Assembly (NCBI GenBank): GCA_944321495.1
Contig: CALULP010000010.1
Span: 1-64,000, forward strand
DNA length: 64,000 bases
DNA from: an uncultured Bacteroides sp.
GTDB lineage: Bacteria; Bacteroidota; Bacteroidia; Bacteroidales; Bacteroidaceae
Direction of reading: 5' to 3'
Each line of letters begins with the position of its first letter. Position 1 is the stretch's first letter. The notes below the pieces were generated by a model. It was given only the letters and a program-made list of their open reading frames with translations, did not search any database and was not told the origin of the DNA. The position numbers and the translations under genes are program-made. Of this stretch, positions 43,889 through 51,069 are shown piece after piece.

Positions 43889-45970
43889 TTAGGGGTGCAG
43901 CACTACACGGTCGCCCAGCCGCTTGGCCATCAGGTTCTGCACCTTGTGCAGTTCGGCGTAGCGTTGCATGATGGAGTTGCAACGCTCTTCGTCGGCGCTC
44001 ACGGCGGGGTCTTGGAGGGCTTGCATCATGTGTTTCAGTTCTTCGCTGACGATGGCATACTTGAAGTTGATCATCAGCAGGGGCACCAGTTCGTAGAGGC
44101 GCTCCTCGTCGGTTACTATTTTCTGTCCTTTTGAATGGTACTTGCTGAGCTGGTAGCGGCTGCTCACGAGGTCGGCGCTGAGCTGGCTGATGGTGGGGTC
44201 GGGGTGGTTCAGGAAGAAGTGCTCGGCGCGGAAGCCTGCGTCGTGTAGGTGGACTGCGGCCTCGTCCAGCAGCCTGCGGTGCAGGGGGGTGTGGAAGGCC
44301 AGTTCGTCTTCCTTCAGGTCGTTCATGACGAATTCTATCACGGTCAGGGGCTGCTCGTTGCCGTTGTCGTCTGTCACATTGCACATGACGCGTTCACCGT
44401 AGCGTACTACCATTTGCAGAACGAGGCGTTCGTACTTGTAGAACGCTTGCTCTTCCTTGTCTTCTTGGGGGATGAATGAAGTGTATTCGTCCGGCGCCGG
44501 CGGGAGGTCTGTCGGTGCGGGGACGGGCGCCGTGTCCGTGGGTGGTGCGGGAACCCCTTCGGGCGCGGGGGCATTGTCTGTCCGGGGGGTATCGGCGGCA
44601 GTGTGGCGTGCGGCTGCCTGGCGTCGTTCGCGCTCGCGTTGTTCGGCGCGCTGCTCGGCTTGTTTTTCGCGGCGCTTGGCGACTTCGCTGACCAGGAGCT
44701 TGTCTTCGACGCGGAGGAGCTGGGCGCATTCTTTGATGTAGACGTCGCGCACGATGGCTTCGGGGATGATTGAGATGCTTTGCACGATGCTGCCTATCAG
44801 TTCGGCGCGGCGGATGGGGTCTTTGCCGGCGTCTTCGAGCAGCAGGTTGGTCTTGAAGCGGATGAAGTCTGTCTCATGTTCCTGGATGAATTGGCGGAAT
44901 TCTGCTCCGTTGTGCTTGCGGGCGAAAGAGTCGGGGTCGTCGCCATCGGGGAGGAGGCAGACTTTGATGTTCATGCCCTCTTCGAGCAGCATGTCGATGC
45001 CTCTCAGCGATGCCTTGATGCCTGCCATGTCGCCGTCGTAGAGGACGGTGATGTTGGGGGTGAAGCGGTGTATCATCCGTATCTGCGGGGTGGTGAGGGC
45101 GGTGCCTGAGGAGGCCACCACGTTCTCCACCCCGCTTTGGTGCATGGAGATGACGTCGGTGTAGCCTTCCACGAGGTAGCAGCGGTCTTGCTTCACAATG
45201 GCCTGCTTGGCGAAGTAGATGCCATAGAGCTCGTTGCTTTTGTGGTAGATGTCCGACTCGGGAGAGTTGACGTATTTCACCTTGACGCCCTTGGTGGCGC
45301 TGGCGAGCACGCGCCCCCCGAAGGCTACGACCTTGCCGCTGAGGGTGTGGACGGGGAAGATGACACGTCCCCAGAAGCGGTCGCGCAGGCGGTGATCGTC
45401 CGTCTCGTAGCACAGGCCGGTCTTGAGGAGGTAGTCCTTGCGGTAGCCTTTGGCCAGAGCTTCCTTGGCGAAGGCGTCGTGGCTGTCTTCGCAGTAGCCC
45501 AGCTGGAACTTCTCGATGATGTCGTCGCGGAAGCCCCGGCTGCGCAGGTAGGCCAGGCCGACGGTGCGCCCCTGCTCTGTCTGGCGGAGGGTGTGGCGGA
45601 AGTAGTCGTTGGCAAACTGGTTGACGATGAACAGGCTTTCGCGCTCGCTTTGTGCCTGCTTTTCCTCGTCGCTCAGCTCGCGCTCGCGGATTTCGATGCC
45701 GTACTTCCGGGCCAGGTACCGCAGGGCGTCGGGGAAAGAGAGCTGCTCGTGCGCCATGATGAAGTGTACGGGGTTGCCTCCCTTGCCGCAGGCGAAGCAC
45801 TTGCACAGGTTCTTGGAGGGCGAGACGTAGAAGGATGGCGTCTTGTCGTCGTGGAAGGGGCAGAGGCCGACAAAGTTCGCTCCGCGCTTGCGGAGGGTGA
45901 CGAAGTCGGACACGACGTCGTATATCTGAGCCGCGTCCATTATACGGTCTATGGTGGGTTGATCTATCAT
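43889..45970 (-). CDS. dnaG: DNA primase
   Basis: Makes RNA primers at the replication fork. Protein of 693 residues. The N-terminal zinc ribbon uses Cys37, His40, Cys58 and Cys61 (LCPFH ... CFAC). The TOPRIM core has YLVEGYTDVISMHQSG and the acidic DGDMAG. A low-complexity proline/alanine linker (~440-505) leads to a C-terminal helicase-binding region. The canonical start MIDQPTIDRI is at 45970. A consensus -7 box is only 7 bp before the ATG, so one transcript would be nearly leaderless. It lies 32 bp after tyrA, so read-through from the aromatic operon is also likely. Confidence 0.97.
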   Translation of the reverse strand: MIDQPTIDRIMDAAQIYDVVSDFVTLRKRGANFVGLCPFHDDKTPSFYVSPSKNLCKCFACGKGGNPVHFIMAHEQLSFPDALRYLARKYGIEIRERELSDEEKQAQSERESLFIVNQFANDYFRHTLRQTEQGRTVGLAYLRSRGFRDDIIEKFQLGYCEDSHDAFAKEALAKGYRKDYLLKTGLCYETDDHRLRDRFWGRVIFPVHTLSGKVVAFGGRVLASATKGVKVKYVNSPESDIYHKSNELYGIYFAKQAIVKQDRCYLVEGYTDVISMHQSGVENVVASSGTALTTPQIRMIHRFTPNITVLYDGDMAGIKASLRGIDMLLEEGMNIKVCLLPDGDDPDSFARKHNGAEFRQFIQEHETDFIRFKTNLLLEDAGKDPIRRAELIGSIVQSISIIPEAIVRDVYIKECAQLLRVEDKLLVSEVAKRREKQAEQRAEQRERERRQAAARHTAADTPRTDNAPAPEGVPAPPTDTAPVPAPTDLPPAPDEYTSFIPQEDKEEQAFYKYERLVLQMVVRYGERVMCNVTDDNGNEQPLTVIEFVMNDLKEDELAFHTPLHRRLLDEAAVHLHDAGFRAEHFFLNHPDPTISQLSADLVSSRYQLSKYHSKGQKIVTDEERLYELVPLLMINFKYAIVSEELKHMMQALQDPAVSADEERCNSIMQRYAELHKVQNLMAKRLGDRVVLHP

Positions 45971-45977
45971 GGTGGTG

Positions 45978-45985
45978 CAAAGTTA
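45978..45985 (-). promoter_or_regulatory. -7 box directly before dnaG
   Basis: On the - strand this reads TAACTTTG, an exact -7 match. The start codon begins at 45970, so transcription would begin within a few bases of it. Confidence 0.45.
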
Positions 45986-46002
45986 GCGAAAAGCCCGGGA
46001 AG

Positions 46003-46776
46003 TCATTTCACCTTCTCCCTCATTTTCTTCAGGTATTGCCTCATGGCGTCGGCGTCCCTGTCGGTGATGATTTCCAGCAGGCGCTTCAGCTCCACGCGGA
46101 TGTTCTCCACTTGGGCTGGGGTGCGGGGGTTGAACAGGATTTCCTGCAGGAGAAAGTCGTCTTCCGACATCAGTCCGCGTGCGATGGCCATGTGCTTCTT
46201 GAACGTGGTGCCCGGGGCGTCCTGCGGCTTCATCACCGCGGCGAACACGAGGGTGGACACGAAAGGAATGCTGAGGGAGTAGGCCACCGTCTCGTCGTGG
46301 CCCTCGAAGGTGTACTCGAAGATGTTGAGTTTCAGCGTCCGGTAGAGGTCCTTGAAGAACACCTTCCCGAGGTGGTCGCCCTCAGTGATGATGATGGCGT
46401 TCTCGCTGCTGAGGTTGCTGAGGCTGGCGAAGGTGGGGCCGAACATGGGATGGGTGCTCACGTAGCGGAAGCCACAGCTTTCGTAGAACTGCTTCAGCCC
46501 CGTCTTGACGGAGGCGATGTCGCTCAGGATGCAGTCCTTGGGCAACACGGGCAGCACTTGCCGAAAGGCGTCGAGCGTATATTTCACGGTGACGGCGTTG
46601 ATGACCAGTTCGGGCTCGAACTGGCGTATCTCATCCAGCGTGGTGAAGCGGCACGTGTTGTAGACGAAGCGCAGCTGCAGGGGGTTGGTGTCGTAGACGG
46701 CTGTCTCGTGCTGGAAGCTCAGTATATCGGTAAAGAAGGAGCCCATCTTTCCGGCTCCGAGGATGAGGATGCGCAT
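46003..46776 (-). CDS. tyrA: Prephenate dehydrogenase
   Basis: NAD(P)-dependent oxidative decarboxylation of prephenate to 4-hydroxyphenylpyruvate, the tyrosine branch. Protein of 257 residues with N-terminal Rossmann motif ILGAGKMGSF (~residues 5-14), a conserved STHPMFGP segment (~residues 109-116) and an all-helical C-terminal part. It is short compared with many TyrA proteins and has no ACT regulatory domain, so control must come from elsewhere. The operon attenuator upstream of pheA is the obvious candidate. Last aromatic gene before dnaG. Confidence 0.92.
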   Translation of the reverse strand: MRILILGAGKMGSFFTDILSFQHETAVYDTNPLQLRFVYNTCRFTTLDEIRQFEPELVINAVTVKYTLDAFRQVLPVLPKDCILSDIASVKTGLKQFYESCGFRYVSTHPMFGPTFASLSNLSSENAIIITEGDHLGKVFFKDLYRTLKLNIFEYTFEGHDETVAYSLSIPFVSTLVFAAVMKPQDAPGTTFKKHMAIARGLMSEDDFLLQEILFNPRTPAQVENIRVELKRLLEIITDRDADAMRQYLKKMREKVK

Positions 46777-46783
46777 AAGTAGT

Positions 46784-46912
46784 GGTTAGGGATTAGTGAT
46801 TAGTGGATAGGTGCGATGCGTTAGTGATGGGTGATGGAACCGTATGTCAGCCGCTGGCCGGAGGCGTATTCACCACTCATCACTAACCGCTAATCGTTAC
46901 TCGTTACTCGTC
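46784..46912. repeat. GATTAGTG/CACTAATC simple repeats between tyrA and DAHP synthase
   Basis: The left half has direct repeats of GATTAGTG type and the right half the complementary type (CACTAACC, CTAATCGTTACTCG). 46821-46834 and 46873-46886 are an imperfect inverted repeat around TTAGTGATG. The intercistronic RNA could fold into a long hairpin. No gene seen. Confidence 0.65.
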
Positions 46913-47980
46913 TCACTTGTTGATGATTTCCATCTGCTGGCGGACGCTTTCTTCGTGGATGGCCTCGAATACTTTCTTCGCGAACTCGGTGTCCATGCCG
47001 CAGAGGGCGGCCTGCGAGCCGCGCTTCTCGAGGATTTCGTTGTAGCGGCCGGTTTGCAGGATGGTCATGTCGTGTTCCTTCTTGTAGGTGCCTATCTCAC
47101 GGGCTACGCGCATGCGTTTGGCCAACGTTTGGATGAGGTCGTTGTCGCACTCGTCTATCTGCTTGCGCAGCTCGGAGAGGTTCTCAGTACTCTGCGTGTC
47201 CTTGCGGATGACGAGCAGGTTGAGGATGTAGTCCAGCACGTCCGGCGTCACCTGTTGGGAGGCGTCGCTCCAGGCCTTGTCCGGGTCGCAGTGGCTCTCC
47301 ACGATGAGGCCGTCGAAGCCCAGGTCCATAGCCTGTTGGCACAGCGGGGCGATGAGCTCGCGCTTGCCCCCGATGTGGCTGGGGTCGCACAAGATGGGCA
47401 ACTGTGGGATGCGCCGGCGCAGTTCGATGGGTATATGCCACTGGGGCAGGTTGCGGTATATCTTCCGCTCGTAGCTGGAGAAGCCGCGGTGTATGGCTCC
47501 CAGCCGTTGCAGCCCGGCCTGGTTGAGGCGCTCAAGGGCACCTATCCACAGCTCGAGGTCGGGGTTGACGGGATTTTTCACCAGCACGGGGATGTCCACG
47601 CCGCGCAGGGCGTCGGCTATCTCCTGCATGGCAAAGGGGTTGGCGGTGGTGCGGGCGCCTATCCACAGCACATCGATGCCGGCCTTGAGGCACTCCAGCA
47701 CGTGCTTGGCCGTGGCTACCTCGGTGCAGACGAGCATGCCGGTCTCGGCTTTGACGCGCTTCAGCCAGGGCAGGCCTTCTACGCCCACTCCCTCGAAGCC
47801 GCCGGGCTTGGTGCGGGGCTTCCAGATGCCGGCGCGGAACAGCTTGATGCCTTTCGAGGCCAGCTGCGTGGCGGTGTTTATCACTTGTTCTTCGGTCTCT
47901 GCGCTGCACGGACCCGCGATGACGAGCGGACGCTCTTGCGGCACGCCGGGCAGCTGTAGGGGTTGTAGTTTCAGTTCCAT
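46913..47980 (-). CDS. aroF: Bifunctional DAHP synthase / chorismate mutase
   Basis: Fusion of the first shikimate-pathway enzyme and chorismate mutase (355 residues). Residues 1-~255 are a class I-beta DAHP synthase: IAGPCSAE (21-28), KPRTKPGGFEG and DPSHIGGKREL. Residues ~265-350 are an AroQ-type chorismate mutase helix bundle beginning LSELRKQIDECDNDLIQTLA. The fusion is usual in Bacteroidota. Joining pathway entry and the Phe/Tyr branch point in one protein fits its place in a Phe/Tyr operon. It lies 158 bp after the aminotransferase gene. The symbol is by analogy; other databases use aroG or aroA variants. Confidence 0.95.
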   Translation of the reverse strand: MELKLQPLQLPGVPQERPLVIAGPCSAETEEQVINTATQLASKGIKLFRAGIWKPRTKPGGFEGVGVEGLPWLKRVKAETGMLVCTEVATAKHVLECLKAGIDVLWIGARTTANPFAMQEIADALRGVDIPVLVKNPVNPDLELWIGALERLNQAGLQRLGAIHRGFSSYERKIYRNLPQWHIPIELRRRIPQLPILCDPSHIGGKRELIAPLCQQAMDLGFDGLIVESHCDPDKAWSDASQQVTPDVLDYILNLLVIRKDTQSTENLSELRKQIDECDNDLIQTLAKRMRVAREIGTYKKEHDMTILQTGRYNEILEKRGSQAALCGMDTEFAKKVFEAIHEESVRQQMEIINK

Positions 47981-48138
47981 ATCGTTCGATTTTATAGGTT
48001 GCGGTGTATATATGGTATGGTGTAAGGCTGTGGTTTTAACGTCTTTTGCCCGGTCACTCCGTTCGTTCCCTAACGGTCGCCCGTCCGGCAGCGGTCGAAA
48101 GCCGCACGATTTCCCGGGCGTTCGTTTCGCCCGAGGGG

Positions 48139-49359
48139 CTACTGCCCGTCGCCATAGCTCTGGCGGATGCGCTCCAATGCCTCGCGCAGGCGGCTATCTT
48201 CGCAGCAGAGGGAGATGCGGATGTACCTTGCGCCGTTGGTGCCGAAGATGAAGCCCGGGGTGAGGAATACGCGCGCGCGGTGCAGCACCCGCTCCGTCAG
48301 CTCCTCAACGTCACGGCAGCTGTCGGGGATACGCCCCCACAGGAACATTCCCGCCTGCTGCGGGTCGAACGTGCAGTGCAGTACGCTCATAATCTCTTCG
48401 GCCAGCTGGCGGCGGCGGCGGTAATTGGCGTTGTTGGCAGCATACCAGTCGTCTTCTGCGTCGAGCGCGGTGGCTGCGGCCAGTTGCATGGCGCGGAACA
48501 TGCCGCTGTCGATGTTGCTTTTCACCCGGAGTACCCACTGCACGAACTGCGCGTTGGATGTCAGCATGCCTATCCGCCAGCCTGGCATGTTGTGGCTCTT
48601 GCTCATTGAGTTCAGCTCGATGCAGCACTCCTTGGCTCCGGGCACTTGCAGTATGCTCAGCGGATGGGCGTTGAGGATGAAACTGTAGGGGTTGTCGTTC
48701 ACGATGACCAGGTGCTTCCTCCGGGCGAAGTCTACCAGCCGCTGGTACAGTTCCATGGTGGCCGGGGCTCCGGTGGGCATGTTGGGATAGTTGGTCCACA
48801 TCAGCCGGATGTTCTTCGTGTCTATTCGCTCCAGCTGTTCCCAGTCGGGCATCCAGCCGTCTGCCTCCTTCAGGTCGTAAGGGATGACCTCCGCCCCCAG
48901 TAGGCGGCTCAATGAGGTGTACGTCGGGTATCCGGGGTTGGGCACCAGCACCTGTTCGCCGGGGTTGACGAAGGCCAGCGTCACGTGCAAGATGCCCTCC
49001 TTGCTCCCGATGAGGGGCTGTATCTCGGTCTCGGGGTCGAGCGTGATGCCGTACCACCGTCCATACCACCGGGCAAAGGCCCGGCGCAGCTCCGGTATGC
49101 CCGTGTAGGGCTGGTAGCCGTGCCCGTCGGGCTGCTTGGCGGCCTGGCACAGGGTTTCGATGGTCTCACTTGAGGGGGGCATGTCGGGGCTCCCGACGCC
49201 CAGGCTGATGACGTCCATCCCCTGCGCGTTCATCTGCGCCACCTCTTTCAGTTTGCGCGAGAAGTAGTACTCGCTCACCCCGCCCAACCGGTTCGCCGGG
49301 CGGTAACCCTCAGCTTGCGGCCTGCGGGCCGCAGTGCTATTGCACGTTTGATTTTCCAT
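48139..49359 (-). CDS. Class I/II aminotransferase (probable aromatic aminotransferase)
   Basis: PLP-dependent enzyme of 406 residues. Substrate-loop motif PNPGYPTYTSL (~140-150), NDNPYSF (~221-227) and PLP-binding Lys254 in SMSKSHNMPGWRIG. The fold-type I sequence resembles LL-diaminopimelate and aspartate/aromatic aminotransferases, so sequence alone leaves substrate open. Its position between pheA and DAHP synthase points to phenylpyruvate and 4-hydroxyphenylpyruvate as substrates. The start at 49359 overlaps the end of pheA by 23 bp, indicating coupled translation. Confidence 0.88.
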   Translation of the reverse strand: MENQTCNSTAARRPQAEGYRPANRLGGVSEYYFSRKLKEVAQMNAQGMDVISLGVGSPDMPPSSETIETLCQAAKQPDGHGYQPYTGIPELRRAFARWYGRWYGITLDPETEIQPLIGSKEGILHVTLAFVNPGEQVLVPNPGYPTYTSLSRLLGAEVIPYDLKEADGWMPDWEQLERIDTKNIRLMWTNYPNMPTGAPATMELYQRLVDFARRKHLVIVNDNPYSFILNAHPLSILQVPGAKECCIELNSMSKSHNMPGWRIGMLTSNAQFVQWVLRVKSNIDSGMFRAMQLAAATALDAEDDWYAANNANYRRRRQLAEEIMSVLHCTFDPQQAGMFLWGRIPDSCRDVEELTERVLHRARVFLTPGFIFGTNGARYIRISLCCEDSRLREALERIRQSYGDGQ

Positions 49360-50188
49360 CTTCGTATTCTCCTAATATCTTCAGTTGCTTGGTCAAGGGC
49401 GTGATGGCGGCGATGGCTTGCTTGTAGCGCAGCAGCTGGTCGTACATCACGTCCACGTAGAATTCATACTCCCACTCCCGCCCGATGATGGGCAAGGACT
49501 GTATCTTGGTCAGGTTGATGCGGTAGAACGACAGTATCGAGAGCACCTGCGAGAGGCTGCCCTCCTGGTGGGGCAGGGTGAAGACGATGCTGGCCTTGTT
49601 GGGCTCGTGGGCGCGGTGGCGGTTCAGCTCGTCCACCTGCCAGGGGTCTGCCACGACGAGGAAGCGTGTGAAGTTATGCTTGTTCGTCTCGATGCCCTCC
49701 TCCAGCACCTTCATGCCATACAGCCCGGCGGCGTCCTTCGAGCAGATGGCGGCATGCCCGCGCAGGTTCTCCCGCTTGATTTGTTCGGCGCTTCGGGCGG
49801 TGTCCTCGCCTTCCACCACCTTCAGTCCCGGGTGCCGGTTCAGGAAGTCCCGGCATTGCATCAGCGCAATGGGGTGCGAGTTCACTTCGGTCAGGTCGTC
49901 CCAATCCTCGTCCGGCAGGCAGACGAAGCTGTGCGAGATGCGCAGTTTGTACTCGCCCACTATCTGCGTGCCGCTCTGCCGCAGCAGTTCGTAGTTGTGA
50001 AGCAGGCTGCCCGCAATGGTGTTCTCGATGGCAAGCATTCCGATGCACCGGCTGTCCTGGCGGATGGCGTCGAACACCTCTTCGAACGTGGCACAGCATT
50101 GCAGTTCAATGTCCTCCCCCTCGAAGTAGCGGTGGGCGGCGATGTCGTGGTAGGAACCCAAAGTCCCTTGGATGGCTATTCGTTTCAT
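49337..50188 (-). CDS. pheA: Prephenate dehydratase with ACT domain
   Basis: Converts prephenate to phenylpyruvate, the phenylalanine branch. Protein of 283 residues from ATG 50188; a GTG two codons upstream is also open. The catalytic threonine motif is FTRF (Thr174). The ACT domain spans ~200-275, with HQEGSLSQVLS for the GALV-type contact. The ESRP motif that binds phenylalanine in the E. coli enzyme reads QSLP (230-233), so feedback inhibition may be altered. First structural gene of the attenuator-controlled operon. Confidence 0.95.
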   Translation of the reverse strand: MKRIAIQGTLGSYHDIAAHRYFEGEDIELQCCATFEEVFDAIRQDSRCIGMLAIENTIAGSLLHNYELLRQSGTQIVGEYKLRISHSFVCLPDEDWDDLTEVNSHPIALMQCRDFLNRHPGLKVVEGEDTARSAEQIKRENLRGHAAICSKDAAGLYGMKVLEEGIETNKHNFTRFLVVADPWQVDELNRHRAHEPNKASIVFTLPHQEGSLSQVLSILSFYRINLTKIQSLPIIGREWEYEFYVDVMYDQLLRYKQAIAAITPLTKQLKILGEYEDGKSNVQ

Positions 50189-50213
50189 ATGCACATTAGA
50201 TATCTATAACAAA

Positions 50214-50246
50214 GAATCCCGCTTCCTTCGTGCGGGAGCGGGATTC
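50214..50246 (-). terminator. Attenuator terminator of the phe/tyr operon
   Basis: Perfect 10-bp stem on the - strand, GAATCCCGCT (50246-50237) with AGCGGGATTC (50223-50214), followed by TTTGTT. It lies between the leader peptide stop and pheA. Segment 50232-50238, which includes the 5' arm's edge, can instead pair with 50308-50314 inside the leader ORF. Confidence 0.82.
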
Positions 50247-50289
50247 ATATCGTTGCTTAATCATTGTCCTTGGTTCTTAAGCGCCACTG

Positions 50290-50376
50290 TCACTTGGCAC
50301 ATACAAACTCCCGCTCTACTTTGTGGCTAAAGTAAAAGTAAAAGAAGAAGTAGTATGCAAAGTTGAATGACTTCAT
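50290..50376 (-). CDS. Phe/Tyr-rich leader peptide of the aromatic operon
   Basis: An ORF of 28 codons beginning MKSFNFAYYFFFYFYF. It has 8 Phe and 4 Tyr residues, nine of them consecutive at codons 8-16 (50329-50355). It is too short for ordinary gene callers. Ribosomes short of charged tRNA-Phe or tRNA-Tyr should stall in this run. That would leave codons 21-23 (GAGCGGGAG, 50308-50316) free to pair with 50232-50238 and block the terminator at 50214-50246. When both amino acids are plentiful the ribosome reaches the stop at 50290, covers that segment and allows termination. The mechanism is established for enterobacterial pheA leaders; its operation here is inferred from the matching architecture. 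Confidence 0.88.
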   Translation of the reverse strand: MKSFNFAYYFFFYFYFSHKVEREFVCAK

Positions 50377-50402
50377 GTCGCTTTTTCGTTTAATTGACGG
50401 GA

Positions 50403-50436
50403 CAAAAGTAATGCTTTTCTTTGAAATGCAAGCAAA
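50403..50436 (-). promoter_or_regulatory. Promoter of the phe/tyr operon
   Basis: On the - strand, -33 TTTG at 50436-50433, a 22-bp spacer, and exact -7 box TACTTTTG at 50410-50403. Transcription should start about 20 bp before the leader ATG at 50376. Confidence 0.72.
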
Positions 50437-50450
50437 GGAACGGATTTTTT

Positions 50451-50705
50451 TCAAGTATAGTGATTATTTTCTTGTTGTTTTTTGAATTGGGTTTCTTTTT
50501 TGTACTGCACTGGCGACATTCCGCACTCCCGCTTGAAGAACTTGCCGAAAGCCGATTGGTCGCTGAAGCTCAGCATTTCGGCTACTTGTTGCACGGAAAG
50601 GGACGGGTTGCGCAGGCTGACTTTGGCTTCACGGACAAGCATAGCTGTCAGGATGCTGCCTGCCGTGTGTCCGCGCGTCCGCTTCGTGGTGCCCTCGCTG
50701 TTCAT
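50451..50705 (-). pseudogene. AraC-type DNA-binding domain fragment
   Basis: Open frame of 84 residues containing one AraC-type helix-turn-helix: SVQQVAEMLSFSDQSAFGKFFKRECGMSP is the family signature (~residues 37-65). The frame stays open upstream for about 17 more codons without an ATG and then meets a stop (TAG near 50760). No sensor domain is present, and AraC proteins normally need two HTH motifs, so it is probably a remnant; a free-standing small regulator is the alternative. It ends 15 bp before the promoter of the phe/tyr leader. Confidence 0.65.
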
Positions 50706-50784
50706 CGTCTTCCAGGCGATAGAGGAGCGGGTGATGCCCCGTCGAGTATATGAATATTTTTTACACTAAGATGTAGGCTGAACC

Positions 50785-50867
50785 TTCACCTTGGTGTAGG
50801 CGGGTTGTTCACCATGGTGAACAGCCTTCCTTCACCGAGGCGGACCAGCCTCCTTCACCGAGGTGAA
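50785..50867. repeat. Four palindromes at exact 23-bp period
   Basis: Units TTCACCTTGGTGTA (50785), TTCACCATGGTGAA (50808), TTCACCGAGGCGGA (50831) and TTCACCGAGGTGAA (50854) start exactly 23 bp apart. Each is a perfect or near palindrome TTCACCnnGGTGAA; the linkers vary. The array lies upstream of the AraC fragment. The rest of the gap to 51069 contains no gene I can support. Confidence 0.88.
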
Positions 50868-51069
50868 GATTTGACTAAGATAATACTCTGATAATCAGAC
50901 ATGCAAAAATCCCATTTTTATCATCCATCTTATGAAACGACGAATGAAAGCAGTAAGAAATATATTTACAGCAACGGCCGTCGCCTCCCTGCTCGCGCCC
51001 CGTCCGTGAGGATAGGGCGTCTTTCGTTGGGCCATGTGCATAATCCCCAGACACCAGGGGCGGCAACGT

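Noticed and set aside
45137..47959. Long + strand open frames opposite dnaG, tyrA and DAHP synthase
   Set aside because: Antisense to well-identified enzymes, no motifs, composition typical of reversed GC-rich genes.
50290..50376. T-box or riboswitch instead of a leader peptide
   Set aside because: No T-box core sequence or specifier loop is visible, whereas the aromatic codon run, stop position and competing stems explain the region fully.
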